From positions 1 to 31,383 of the IMG/VR virus record IMGVR_UViG_3300042731_003020: 31,383 bases of DNA. One strand, 5' to 3'. The first letter of the stretch is position 1. Every line of letters starts with the position of its first letter. The notes below the pieces were generated by a model, which worked only from the letters and a program-made list of their open reading frames with translations, made no database searches and had not been told where the DNA came from. This document shows, piece after piece, positions 1 to 8,166 of the stretch. A program made the translations under genes and the position numbers. This DNA is from a virus.

Positions 1-47
1 GGCGCTGATCTATAATCAAACAACGTTCACAGTAAGCAGAGGCAAAC
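1..47 (+). promoter_or_regulatory. Leader of the terminase operon with RBS and a -10-like box
   Basis: A TATAAT hexamer lies at 11-16, and an AGAGG ribosome binding site at 38-42 precedes the ATG at 48. A -35 box would fall across the window edge. If the genome is circular it would lie near 31371-31376, where I see no good match to TTGACA. The RBS is well supported, but the promoter is only suggestive. Confidence 0.35.
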
Positions 48-566
48 ATGGGCCGGAACAAGTTACCAACAGAAGTGCATAAGGCAAACGGCAACCCGAG
101 CAAAAAAACCTTTAGCGATAACGAGGTGAGCCCAGAGCAATTCAAGGTCGATGAATTGGCGCCACCGGCGGGATTATCAGCCAGGGCGAAAAAAGTGTGG
201 ATTGAAATTGTTGAGCACTTGCATCGGTGTGGCCTTTACACCGTAGCCGATAAAAATACGCTGATTAAATATTGTGAAGCCTTTGGTGATTGGCAGCACG
301 CACAAAAAATGGTTAATAAGTTTGGCCCGGTTGTTGGTCGCACCGCTGATGGCACGCTGGTGAAGTTTGAGGGCAAGACTGCGGCAACAATTGAGTCATT
401 CCCCCGGATCAATCCATGGGTAAAAGTTTGCAATGACGCATTCAACAAGACTATCAAATTGATTGGCCCATTGGGATTATCACCCGCCGCCCGTGCTGGC
501 TTGACGGTTGTGGTACCACCGAGGGCGCCAGGTGAAGGCGAGTTTGACGAATTCGACGATGATTGA
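48..566 (+). CDS. terS: Phage terminase small subunit, P27 family
   Basis: This 172-aa protein would recognise phage DNA at the packaging start and load the large terminase. The N-terminus is basic. The middle contains the helix-rich segment ARAKKVWIEIVEHL, typical of P27-type small terminases. The C-terminal part has the family's LGLSPAARAGL motif, followed by an acidic tail (FDEFDDD). The length fits the family (about 150-180 aa). The start is set by an AGAGG RBS 5 nt upstream. The large terminase follows after one inserted gene, and position plus motif make the call firm. The exact DNA target cannot be read from the sequence. Confidence 0.88.
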   Translation: MGRNKLPTEVHKANGNPSKKTFSDNEVSPEQFKVDELAPPAGLSARAKKVWIEIVEHLHRCGLYTVADKNTLIKYCEAFGDWQHAQKMVNKFGPVVGRTADGTLVKFEGKTAATIESFPRINPWVKVCNDAFNKTIKLIGPLGLSPAARAGLTVVVPPRAPGEGEFDEFDDD

Positions 567-577
567 GGGAAGAAATT

Positions 578-1321
578 ATGAATATTGTTAGTTGTGGGAT
601 GGGGCGCAATTCAATAGCTATGTTGATTGGTTTGGCTGAAATGTCTGAACCTATTGATCTAATTTTATTCGCAGATACAGGTGGAGAACGTCCAGACACT
701 TATTCATACATCGACATTTTGTCAAAGTGGCTTGCTGAAAATGGAATGCCAAAAATTACAATTGTCAAACAAGATATAACACTTGAAACCGATTGTTTGA
801 CCAGAAAAGCATTACCTAGCATTGCTTATGGATACAAAAGTTGTTCGGATCGTTGGAAGATAAGGCCACAGAATAAATTTCTGAATAATTGGCAGCCAGC
901 AAAAGATATTTGGTTGCAAGGTGGAAAAATAACAAAATTAATAGGATATGATGCAGACGAACATCACAGAACAAAGAAAGATTATTCAGATGATAAATAT
1001 GATGTTTGGTATCCGCTAGTGGATTGGGGTTGGGGTTTGGATGAATGTATAGATGTAATAAAAAGCGAAGGTTTGCCAATGCCTGGAAAATCATCATGTT
1101 TTTTTTGTCCATCAATGCGAGAACATGAAATTAGACAGCTTAAAGTTCAATTTCCTGAATTAGCACAACGCGCAATCGAAATGGAAAGGAATGCAGACCT
1201 GACAAATATCAAAGGGCTTGCCCGTCAATGGTCATGGGAATCATTGCTTTCAACTGATGATATGTTTGAAGGTGATTATTCAAATCATATCGAAATTGCT
1301 TGCGGTTGTTATGACGGCTGA
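578..1321 (+). CDS. PAPS reductase-like PP-loop (adenine nucleotide alpha hydrolase) protein
   Basis: This 247-aa protein belongs to the phosphoadenosine phosphosulfate reductase/DndC-like PP-loop superfamily, which binds a nucleotide and activates it for sulfur chemistry. The N-terminus carries a variant PP-loop (S5-C-G-M-G-R-N-S12), then a strand ending in FADTGGERPDTY (residues 31-42) as in PAPS reductases. C89 sits in the family-like SCSDRWKIRP segment. C174 and C177 (CFFC) plus C242/C244 near the end could hold a metal or Fe-S cluster; that part is inference. The ATG at 578 is preferred over the in-frame TTG at 563 because GAGGGAAG lies just upstream. The gene is visibly more AT-rich than the flanking terminase genes and splits terS from terL, so it looks acquired. 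It overlaps terL by 11 nt. The substrate is unknown. Confidence 0.8.
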   Translation: MNIVSCGMGRNSIAMLIGLAEMSEPIDLILFADTGGERPDTYSYIDILSKWLAENGMPKITIVKQDITLETDCLTRKALPSIAYGYKSCSDRWKIRPQNKFLNNWQPAKDIWLQGGKITKLIGYDADEHHRTKKDYSDDKYDVWYPLVDWGWGLDECIDVIKSEGLPMPGKSSCFFCPSMREHEIRQLKVQFPELAQRAIEMERNADLTNIKGLARQWSWESLLSTDDMFEGDYSNHIEIACGCYDG

Positions 1322-3014
1322 CCCATTCGTTGACCGCGCCAAAACTTATGCTCTCGACATAACCACCGGCGAGATTCCCGCCAATACCTTTGTCAAGCTG
1401 GCGTGTCAGCGATTCCTTAATGATCTAAAGCGCACTGACATTACCCTGTACCCAACACCCGGGAAGCGTTCCCCTGGTTCTAAGTGGTGTTCATTTCTCG
1501 AAAAGTTGCCGCATGTCAAAGGCAAATGGGCCCGCACTGGTCAGCTATTGGTTTTATCTGATTGGCAGGTGTTTTGCGTAGTCAATATTTACGGTTGGCA
1601 CTATGTCGACACCGGGTTGCGGCGATTCAATGAGGCCTACATTTGCGTTGGCCGGAAGAATGGAAAAACCTTCCTGATTGCCGGGCTGGGCCTGGGGCAT
1701 CTTGTCATTGATAATGAATTTGGTGCTGAAGTGTATTGCGGCGCGTCAACCAAGTCACAGGCCATGGAAGTATTCAGCCCGGCGCGGCTGATGCTCAAAT
1801 ACAAGGAAAAGATTTCCAAGCACTTTGGCGTCACTGTCAATAAAACGTCACTTAGCAAACTATCAGACAATTCCCTATTTCAACCGGTCATCGGCAAGCC
1901 TGGTGATGGTGCCAGCCCGTCATGCGCCATTGTTGACGAATTCCATGAGCACGACACATCCGATCAGTACGACACATTCAAGACCGGCATGGCGGCGCGT
2001 GAAAATCCGATGACGCTAATCATCACCACGGCCGGATACAACATGGCCGGGCCTTGTTACGACAAACAACTGGAAGTGCAAAGCATCCTGACCGGTGCCG
2101 TTGAGGATGACAATATTTTCGGGATCATTTACGGCATTGACGAGGATGACAATTGGGATTCTCTCGAAGCATTGAAGAAAGCGAACCCGAATTATGGAAT
2201 AAGCGTTTTCCCTAGATACCTGGAAGGGGAATTGAAAGCGGCCAGGCGGTCACCGTCAAAACAGGTTTCATTCAAAACCAAACACGCGAACATGTGGGTG
2301 GGCGCTAAAGCCGCATGGATGAACATGTTGGCCTATCAAGCCTGCCGGCGAAAGGATGCCGAGCTTGAGCAATTCAAAGGCCGTGAGGCGATTATCGGGC
2401 TTGATCTGGCATCAAAAACCGATATTGCCGACATGGGTGTGCTGATAATGCCGTCCGAAGCGGATCCACTTTGCCACTATTTCTGCAAACATTACTTGCC
2501 CGAAGAAAAGGTGACGGATGGTGAAAATCTCAAATACAAGGAATGGCACGCAAACGGCTGGCTGACCACCACGCCGGGCAATGTCACTGATTTCGCATAT
2601 ATTGAGAATGATTTGAAAGATGCGGTCAAGATGTTCACCGTCAAGGAAATCCCATTTGATCCGTTCCAGGCAACGCAATTCAGCACGCGAATGATCGAGC
2701 TGGGCTTGCCGATGATCGAGGTAGGCCAAACGGTTAAGAATTTCAGCGAACCGATGAAAGAAACTGAGGCCATGATTTTGCGCAAAGACATTCGGTTCAG
2801 TTTTGACCCGGTACTCATGTGGATGATGGGCAACGTGACCGCTCGCATGGATATGAAACAAAACATCTTTCCGAACAAAGAACGCGAAGAAAACAAGATT
2901 GATGGCGTGGTTTCGTTGATAATGTGCGTGAATCGCGTCATTTGGTATCGTGACAACACGCGGGAATCAATCTACACCAAAATGGCAAGGGAGAAAAAAC
3001 AGAATGAAAATTGA
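1311..3014 (+). CDS. terL: Phage terminase large subunit, HK97-type (Terminase_1)
   Basis: This 567-aa packaging motor has an N-terminal ATPase and a C-terminal RNase H-like nuclease. The Walker A region reads GRKNGKT at residues 114-120. The Walker B region IVDEFHEH has D209/E210 as the acidic pair. The nuclease motif IIGLDLASKTD begins at I361 with D365 as a likely metal ligand, and a later segment (VTARMD...KEREENKIDGVVSLIM) matches the C-terminal end of this family. The ATG at 1311 is chosen because homologue-like sequence (DPFVDRAKTYALDITTGEI) begins right after it; the longer in-frame extension to 1218 would only read the other gene out of frame. The overlap with the upstream stop suggests translational coupling, since no good RBS is seen. 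Confidence 0.95.
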   Translation: MTADPFVDRAKTYALDITTGEIPANTFVKLACQRFLNDLKRTDITLYPTPGKRSPGSKWCSFLEKLPHVKGKWARTGQLLVLSDWQVFCVVNIYGWHYVDTGLRRFNEAYICVGRKNGKTFLIAGLGLGHLVIDNEFGAEVYCGASTKSQAMEVFSPARLMLKYKEKISKHFGVTVNKTSLSKLSDNSLFQPVIGKPGDGASPSCAIVDEFHEHDTSDQYDTFKTGMAARENPMTLIITTAGYNMAGPCYDKQLEVQSILTGAVEDDNIFGIIYGIDEDDNWDSLEALKKANPNYGISVFPRYLEGELKAARRSPSKQVSFKTKHANMWVGAKAAWMNMLAYQACRRKDAELEQFKGREAIIGLDLASKTDIADMGVLIMPSEADPLCHYFCKHYLPEEKVTDGENLKYKEWHANGWLTTTPGNVTDFAYIENDLKDAVKMFTVKEIPFDPFQATQFSTRMIELGLPMIEVGQTVKNFSEPMKETEAMILRKDIRFSFDPVLMWMMGNVTARMDMKQNIFPNKEREENKIDGVVSLIMCVNRVIWYRDNTRESIYTKMAREKKQNEN

Positions 3015-3156
3015 TTGGTTGCAGGATGCTTTATTTTTGATCGGGCTGGCGGGGATCGGGTTTGGCGCCTATCATGAATTTGGCCCGGGTTGGGCTTCGC
3101 TGGTTGTTGGGTTTATACTCTTGTCAGTTTCAATCTACGGGTGCCGCGAAACGTGA
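3004..3156 (+). CDS. Small two-helix membrane protein between terL and portal
   Basis: This 50-aa protein consists almost entirely of two hydrophobic segments (about residues 8-20 and 30-46) separated by the short loop YHEFGPG. It starts inside the end of terL and its stop overlaps the portal GTG start, so it is embedded in a translationally coupled series. Small membrane proteins occur at this place in many HK97-type phages, but I cannot assign a role. A holin-like activity or a role at the membrane during assembly is possible and unproven. Confidence 0.65.
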   Translation: MKIDWLQDALFLIGLAGIGFGAYHEFGPGWASLVVGFILLSVSIYGCRET

Positions 3157-4769
3157 TACTGAAAAAACTGTTGAATCGTCCGAAATCAGAGCAACCAACA
3201 AGTCAGCGAGGCGGTATTTTATTCCCGAAACGGGTTGCTGGTGTGCTGGTCAATGATGACACCGCCCTGACTTATTCGGCCGTTTATCTAGCTATCAAGA
3301 TCATTTCTGAAAGCCTGGCATCGTTGCCGACCAACGTTTACACGCGCAAGCCTGGCAGCGATGACCGGCAAATTGCCCGAAATCACCCGCTGGCAAACTT
3401 GCTGAAATACCCAAACCCGGAAATGACCGGGTTTAATTTTTTCCGGACTTTGATCAGTCATGCGGCATTACGCGGCAATGGCTATGCCTACATTGAGCGG
3501 GACAAGGCAAACCGGCCAAGTGAATTGTGGCTGATTACGCCTGACAGGGTAACCAAGACCCGGGACAAGAACACTGGCCGGGTTGTTTATGTGGTGACCA
3601 ATGGCACGGATGACCCGAGCTATTACACCGACGACCAGATTTTGCACTTGCCCGGGATGGGCTTTGATGGAATGACCGGCTATTCAATCGTTGAACTTGC
3701 CGCACGGTCATTTGGCCTGGGCATGGCCGCAGAGCAGTTTGGCGCGAGCTTTTACGAGAATGGCGCTCAACTTGGCACCGTGATTGAAGTTCCGCCTGAA
3801 ATCGAGCTTGACGAAGCTGGCAAGGATTTGTTGCTGACTTCATTCGATGAAAAACACAAAGGCGTCAAGCATCACCACCGCACCGCCATTGTTGACGCCG
3901 GGATGAAAGTCACGTCAATGGGCATTCCACAAAAGGATGCGCAGTTTATCGAATCGCGCAAATTCAGCGTTACCGATGTTGCCAGATGGTTCAACATGCC
4001 ACCGCACAAGCTGAAAGACTTGGAGCGGGCCACATTCAGCAATATCGAAGAACAGAATATTGATTTTGTTCAAGATACACTTATGCCATGGATCATCAAC
4101 ATTGAACAAACAATCAACTGGAAGCTGATTGGCAAAAATAACCGCGTTCAGTTTGTGAAGTTTAACGTCAACGCCCTGATGCGTGGCAATGCCGAAGCCA
4201 GGGCAAACTATTACAACACCCGGTTTCAGATGGGCTCATTAAATATCAATGAAATAAAAGCATTAGAAGATGAAAACGGCATTGGGCCCAAAGGTGACAA
4301 ATATTTCATGCAATCAAATATGGCCACCATTGACAACATCATTGATCCACCAGAACCACCAGCACCAAGAATACCCACCACCACCGACGATGACGCCGAC
4401 AGCGGCGAGGAAGCCTACAACGTGGAGGGCGGGGCCGTTGAAAATTTGGAACGGTTCCGCCCGCTAATCAATGACGCCATTGGCCGCATTATCAATAACG
4501 TCGATGAACGGGTTGGATCAGCAGTTAAAAAAGGCGATGCCAAGAACAAGGCCGAAGCGTTGCCGATCGTACTTGAATCACGCCGGGCATATATCGAAAA
4601 CACGATTAAACACATTGTTTTGGCAATGGTTGATTGCGACCGGGCGCATGTTCGATTGGGCGTAGATTTGATAGTTGACCAATTACAAAACGGTGACCGT
4701 GATGGCCTGGCTGGTGATTTCATGGCATTTTGCGCTACCATTGCCACAACAGAGGCGGCGACCGAATGA
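3153..4769 (+). CDS. Portal protein, HK97 family
   Basis: The portal forms the ring at the single capsid vertex through which DNA enters. The 538-aa protein begins at GTG 3153, overlapping the previous stop (GTGA). The N-terminal segment DDTALTYSAVYLAIKIISESLASLP is a hallmark of Phage_portal (HK97 gp3-like) proteins. The core continues through LRGNGYAYIERD and VTDVARWFNMPPHKLKDL, both typical of the family. The last 130 or so residues are an extension: a proline/acidic linker (PPEPPAPR, then DDDADSGEE), followed by a helix-rich region. A longer in-frame start at 3090 would merely read the upstream gene in another frame. ATGA overlap couples it to the protease gene. Confidence 0.95.
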   Translation: MILKKLLNRPKSEQPTSQRGGILFPKRVAGVLVNDDTALTYSAVYLAIKIISESLASLPTNVYTRKPGSDDRQIARNHPLANLLKYPNPEMTGFNFFRTLISHAALRGNGYAYIERDKANRPSELWLITPDRVTKTRDKNTGRVVYVVTNGTDDPSYYTDDQILHLPGMGFDGMTGYSIVELAARSFGLGMAAEQFGASFYENGAQLGTVIEVPPEIELDEAGKDLLLTSFDEKHKGVKHHHRTAIVDAGMKVTSMGIPQKDAQFIESRKFSVTDVARWFNMPPHKLKDLERATFSNIEEQNIDFVQDTLMPWIINIEQTINWKLIGKNNRVQFVKFNVNALMRGNAEARANYYNTRFQMGSLNINEIKALEDENGIGPKGDKYFMQSNMATIDNIIDPPEPPAPRIPTTTDDDADSGEEAYNVEGGAVENLERFRPLINDAIGRIINNVDERVGSAVKKGDAKNKAEALPIVLESRRAYIENTIKHIVLAMVDCDRAHVRLGVDLIVDQLQNGDRDGLAGDFMAFCATIATTEAATE

Positions 4770-5482
4770 AAAAAGACAAGATTTTCAAAGTATCGAACAA
4801 GGGCAACGGCAAAGCTGAAATCCTGATCTATGCAGAGATTGGCGGCTTTTTCGGTTTGTCATCATTCGAGTTCATTCAAGAAATCAACAATCTTGGCAAG
4901 GTGAATCATGTTGATTTGCGCGTCAGCAGCGAGGGCGGCAGCGTCATTGAAGCGATTGACATGTATAACGCCATTCGCCGACACCCTGCCACCTGGCACG
5001 CGCATATTGATGGCTTGGCCGCGAGCTCTGCAAGCTGGTTAGTGCTGGCCACCGATAAAATCTATATGGCAGAGAATGCGCAATACATGATTCATCGGGC
5101 ATCTACTGGCGCCTGGGGAACCGCTGATGAATTGCGCAAGATGGCTGACCTGACGGAAAGCATTGAACAAACGGCAATGGTCAATGCCTATACCGCTAAA
5201 ACAGGTATGGATGATAAAACCATCATGGATATGCTGAATGCCGAAACATGGTTAACAGCAGATAAAGCAAAGGAATTCGGTTTCGTTGATGAAATCAGCG
5301 AGACTCTACAAATGGCCGCGAGCGTGAAACTATCAGGCCGATATGCTTACGCGCACGCACCAGAAACATTGCTGACAAACAACGACGGTGAGCCCGGCGA
5401 TGATGACAGTGATGACAACAGTAGCAACGTAACGCCACTATTGCAGGCCGCAAGACTGGCAGCAGCAAAATTGAAATATTAA
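4766..5482 (+). CDS. ClpP-like prohead maturation protease
   Basis: This 238-aa serine protease of the ClpP/S14 type probably cleaves the N-terminal domain of the capsid protein during prohead maturation. The motif VSSEGGSV (53-60) matches the ClpP oxyanion region. GLAASSAS holds the likely nucleophile S87, and MIHRAS holds the likely catalytic H110. The segment TWLTADKAKEFGFVDE (about 161-176) is typical of phage ClpP-like proteases. The C-terminus is acidic and low complexity (DGEPGDDDSDDNSS) and may act in scaffolding. ATG 4766 overlaps the portal stop and has GAGGCGG upstream. The capsid gene follows directly, as expected. Confidence 0.92.
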   Translation: MKKDKIFKVSNKGNGKAEILIYAEIGGFFGLSSFEFIQEINNLGKVNHVDLRVSSEGGSVIEAIDMYNAIRRHPATWHAHIDGLAASSASWLVLATDKIYMAENAQYMIHRASTGAWGTADELRKMADLTESIEQTAMVNAYTAKTGMDDKTIMDMLNAETWLTADKAKEFGFVDEISETLQMAASVKLSGRYAYAHAPETLLTNNDGEPGDDDSDDNSSNVTPLLQAARLAAAKLKY

Positions 5483-5500
5483 CTTTTGGAGATTGAGCAA

Positions 5501-7024
5501 ATGAAAATGATCAAACAGTTTTTCGCAATGCTTGCGGCCTTTATTGTGAGCGATCCGGGCCTGATCAAGATGACAAAAGAGCAGCGCCTGGCAGCGGCAT
5601 TGATGGTGAATGATGGTGGCAATTATGCCGAGCGCATCGAGGTTTTGAACGGTCAATTGCGTGACGCGATGGAACAGGCGGAAATCATCACTAATACCGC
5701 ACTGGCCGATAATCGTGACTTATCGCCGGAAGAAAAAACGACTCATGAAACGTTAATGACTACATTTTCAAATCTGAAATCCGAAGTTGTGCGATTGGAA
5801 GAAATGCAGAGCAACGCCGAATTTATGGCCAAGTCTGCCAATCCTTCCCAGCGCCCAGCGCCGAATCAGATTGACGCGCAAAACACTGGCGTGCAAACAC
5901 AGCACCCACAGCAGACACCAAAAAATAATGATCCGCGCATTACGATTGTTGAAAATCGCGGTTCAAACGGTTTCCGCCATTTTGGTGAGTTTGCGCGTTC
6001 GGTTATGGCGGCAAGTAACAAGTCAACCAGCCCGGCCAACTATGATCCGCGCTTATTGGTGAATGCGCCGACCACGTTTAGCCAGGAAAGTGTAGGTGCT
6101 GACGGTGGTTTTCTTGTGCCAACTGAATATCGTGACACGATCATGAAAAAGGTCATGGGTGAGGATTCATTGCTATCTCGTTGTGATGAATTCACCACAA
6201 ACAGCAATTCAATTGTGGTGCCACAAGATACAGCCGAGCCATGGGGCACTGATGGAATCACCGCAAATTGGGAAGGTGAAGCAAGCCAACTGACCCAAAG
6301 CAAGCCCGTGTTTAAGGAAACCCAAAGCCGTCTGGCCAAGCTAACCGCATTGGTACCCGTCACCGAGGAAATGCTAGAAGATTCCGCGCTGATTGGTTCC
6401 TACCTGAACAGCAAGGCACCCGAGGTCATGGGTTACAAGATCAATGACGCCATTGTGAATGGTACCGGTGCCGGTATGCCTTTGGGCTTCATGAACAGCG
6501 GGGCGCTGATCACTGTTGCGAAAGAAACCAGCCAGGTTGCTGATACCATCGTTGCTGAGAATGTCAGCAAAATGTGGAATCGCATGTATGCGCCAAACCG
6601 CGGTAACGCTGTGTGGTTGATCAATCAGGACGTTGAACAAGAGTTCGACAATATGTCCTACAAGGTCAAGAACGTGGCCGGCACCGAGAATGTGGGCGGG
6701 TATCCTGCCTACATGCCGCCTGGTGGTATGAGTTCTTCACCTTACAGCACATTGAAAGGTCGTCCGGTCATTCCGATTCAAAACATGCAGACTCTTGGCG
6801 ACTTGGGTGATATTGCGCTGGTTGATCTCAGCAAGTACATGGCAGCGGTGAAGGCTACTGGCATCAGTTCAGAGGTTTCAATGCACCTTTGGTTTGATTA
6901 TGACATGGCTTGTTTCAAGTTCCGTTTCCGCATGGCTGGCAAGCCTTGGTTTGATTCGGTTATCACACCAGCAAACAGCACTGTTACCTTGTCACCGTTC
7001 GTGACATTGGCCGCACGCGATTAA
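5501..7024 (+). CDS. Major capsid protein, HK97 fold, with N-terminal scaffold domain
   Basis: This 507-aa protein has a helical, coiled-coil N-terminal part (about residues 1-115), followed by a disordered Gln/Pro-rich linker and then the HK97-type shell domain. Recognisable family segments include GADGGFLVPTEYRDTIM at the start of the shell domain, LAKLTALVPVTEEMLEDS, and KINDAIVNGTGAGMPLGFM. The N-terminal domain is probably a delta-type scaffold removed by the upstream protease. The ATG at 5501 follows GGAG with about 9 nt spacing, and the in-frame TTG at 5486 is less likely. A GNRA-loop hairpin terminator follows, fitting the need for a large excess of this transcript. Confidence 0.95.
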   Translation: MKMIKQFFAMLAAFIVSDPGLIKMTKEQRLAAALMVNDGGNYAERIEVLNGQLRDAMEQAEIITNTALADNRDLSPEEKTTHETLMTTFSNLKSEVVRLEEMQSNAEFMAKSANPSQRPAPNQIDAQNTGVQTQHPQQTPKNNDPRITIVENRGSNGFRHFGEFARSVMAASNKSTSPANYDPRLLVNAPTTFSQESVGADGGFLVPTEYRDTIMKKVMGEDSLLSRCDEFTTNSNSIVVPQDTAEPWGTDGITANWEGEASQLTQSKPVFKETQSRLAKLTALVPVTEEMLEDSALIGSYLNSKAPEVMGYKINDAIVNGTGAGMPLGFMNSGALITVAKETSQVADTIVAENVSKMWNRMYAPNRGNAVWLINQDVEQEFDNMSYKVKNVAGTENVGGYPAYMPPGGMSSSPYSTLKGRPVIPIQNMQTLGDLGDIALVDLSKYMAAVKATGISSEVSMHLWFDYDMACFKFRFRMAGKPWFDSVITPANSTVTLSPFVTLAARD

Positions 7025-7031
7025 TTGGAAC

Positions 7032-7055
7032 GCCCCGGCAACGGGGCATTCTTTT
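7032..7055 (+). terminator. Rho-independent terminator after the capsid gene
   Basis: A stem GCCCCG/CGGGGC (7032-7037 with 7042-7047) has a GCAA tetraloop and is followed by ATTCTTTT. It lies 7 nt after the capsid stop codon and would trim or partly stop the capsid mRNA. Confidence 0.75.
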
Positions 7056-7079
7056 AACGAAAAATTTGGAGATAAAATC

Positions 7080-7520
7080 ATGAATCGTTTACCAAGTGAA
7101 AAGGCAGCAGTCGTTGCGACCATTGACCCGGACGCCTACACAGCCGCAACATATTTATCCGATGCTGTTGATATGGCTGACTTTGAATCAATCATGGCGT
7201 TGGTTAAGGTTGGAACAATGGCGTCAACATCAACTGTTGATGCTAAACTGGTACAGGCCACGACCAGTGGCGGCACATACAAGGACATTACCGGCAAGGC
7301 CATCACCCAACTGACTGAGGCCGGCACTGACAGTGACAAGCAAGCGATTATCAATTGTCGTGCCGAAGATTTGGACGTTGCCAATGATTACCGTTATGTG
7401 AAGTTGTCTGTGACCGTGGCGGCCGCTGCTAGTGATCTTGATGGCACCATTCTTGGCTTTAATGCTGCTGTCAATCCTGCCAGTGACAACGATTTGGCCA
7501 GCGTTGCAGAGATCGTTTAA
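7080..7520 (+). CDS. Head-associated protein next to the capsid gene, probable decoration or minor structural protein
   Basis: This 146-aa protein follows the major capsid gene, with a strong TTTGGAG RBS resembling that of the capsid gene. The sequence has alternating strands (VDMADFESIMALVKVG, then TVDAKLVQATTSGG, RYVKLSVTVAAAASDL), giving an all-beta look. It ends in ASDNDLASVAEIV. I recognise this pattern from uncharacterised proteins coded beside HK97-type capsid genes in many prophages. Being flanked by two terminators suggests a high, separately set level, consistent with a capsid decoration protein. The function is inferred from position; no catalytic motif is seen. Confidence 0.6.
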   Translation: MNRLPSEKAAVVATIDPDAYTAATYLSDAVDMADFESIMALVKVGTMASTSTVDAKLVQATTSGGTYKDITGKAITQLTEAGTDSDKQAIINCRAEDLDVANDYRYVKLSVTVAAAASDLDGTILGFNAAVNPASDNDLASVAEIV

Positions 7521-7542
7521 CGGCTAATCCTGGGGGGTGTTT

Positions 7543-7570
7543 GGGGCGGGTCATTCCGCCCCTTTTTTTT
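7543..7570 (+). terminator. Strong Rho-independent terminator
   Basis: A stem GGGGCGG/CCGCCCC (7543-7549 with 7556-7562) with a 6-nt loop is followed directly by eight T residues. It lies 22 nt after the stop of the head-associated gene. Confidence 0.88.
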
Positions 7571-7587
7571 AATTAAAGGGGATAATC

Positions 7588-7785
7588 ATGACGGATGAAG
7601 TCAAAATTGTTTTTACCAGCGAACCAACTGCCCGACAGGGTGGCGATTTTAAAGTGGGCAAGGTTTACAAAATGAGCCCGGCATCAGCAGAGCGGTGGAT
7701 TCGGCGTGGCATTGCAATCACTGAGGCTGACGCGAAAGCGGCCAAAGCTGAAAGCAAGACCGAGGCAAAAGTCGAAACCGAGTAA
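7588..7785 (+). CDS. Small protein with SH3-like core and charged Ala/Lys/Glu tail
   Basis: This 65-aa protein starts at ATG 7588, preceded by AAAGGGGA. Residues 1-48 have a compact beta pattern with DFKVGKVYKMSPASAERWIRRG. The tail after that is made of Ala, Lys and Glu (ADAKAAKAESKTEAKVE). The core pattern (hydrophobic strand, then a W-V/I-x-x-G segment, then A) resembles the 71-aa protein at 9790-10005, so the two may be distant paralogues. It lies between two terminators in the head region. Function is unknown; a minor head or neck component is plausible. Confidence 0.55.
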   Translation: MTDEVKIVFTSEPTARQGGDFKVGKVYKMSPASAERWIRRGIAITEADAKAAKAESKTEAKVETE

Positions 7786-7808
7786 AAAGCTGGACAATGT
7801 AAAATACA

Positions 7809-7844
7809 AACCGCGTGCGCTATACTCAGGCCACGCGGTTTTTT
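7809..7844 (+). terminator. Rho-independent terminator before the lipoprotein gene
   Basis: A 9-bp stem AACCGCGTG/CACGCGGTT (7809-7817 with 7832-7840) ends in a run of six T. It is the third terminator-type hairpin within about 800 bp. Confidence 0.82.
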
Positions 7845-7866
7845 ATTGGACAAAGGGGAAATGATA

Positions 7867-8148
7867 ATGAAACGTTTTTTGATGATGCTGTTTGTTGTGG
7901 TGGCTTTGGTTGGTTGTGACAAGGCATTTCAAATTGACATTGACCCCATCGAGGTGCAAGCCTGTTTTGATGGTGCTGACTTTTCACGAATTCAAGAATA
8001 CTGCATCGGAACGCAACCGCTTGATCCTCTCAATCCGCAACCTGGCGAATTCAACAAAGCCGAATGCGACAAAATACAAGTCAGCCTTAGTTGTGATAAG
8101 CCAGAAACACAAGCGTTGGGTATTTTAACAACTGATGGCCAGCCATAA
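7867..8148 (+). CDS. Small secreted lipoprotein
   Basis: This 93-aa protein has an N-terminal signal (MKRFLMMLFVVVALVGC) ending in the lipobox LVGC, so C17 would be lipidated and the mature protein anchored in a membrane. The mature part has four further Cys residues, enough for two disulfides outside the cytoplasm. ATG 7867 is preferred over ATG 7861 because GGGGA lies at a better distance. It sits in the head module, away from the lysis genes, just after a terminator. Phage lipoproteins of this size can block superinfection (T5 Llp is a known example) or act as outer-membrane spanins. The cysteine pattern and location favour host-surface modification or exclusion, but this is inference. Confidence 0.68.
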   Translation: MKRFLMMLFVVVALVGCDKAFQIDIDPIEVQACFDGADFSRIQEYCIGTQPLDPLNPQPGEFNKAECDKIQVSLSCDKPETQALGILTTDGQP

Positions 8149-8166
8149 ATAAAATTAGGAGGATAT

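Noticed and set aside
11-16. Full sigma70 promoter at the left end
   Set aside because: TATAAT is perfect, but no -35 match is found at the proper distance even if the ends are joined, so only a weak suggestion is kept.
563-577. TTG start for the PAPS reductase-like gene
   Set aside because: It overlaps the terS stop and lies before the GAGGGAAG RBS that serves ATG 578.
2412-2861. Antisense ORFs of 149-155 aa over the large terminase gene
   Set aside because: They lie wholly opposite a strongly recognised gene, lack good RBS and show no family-like sequence; they are shadows of its codon pattern.
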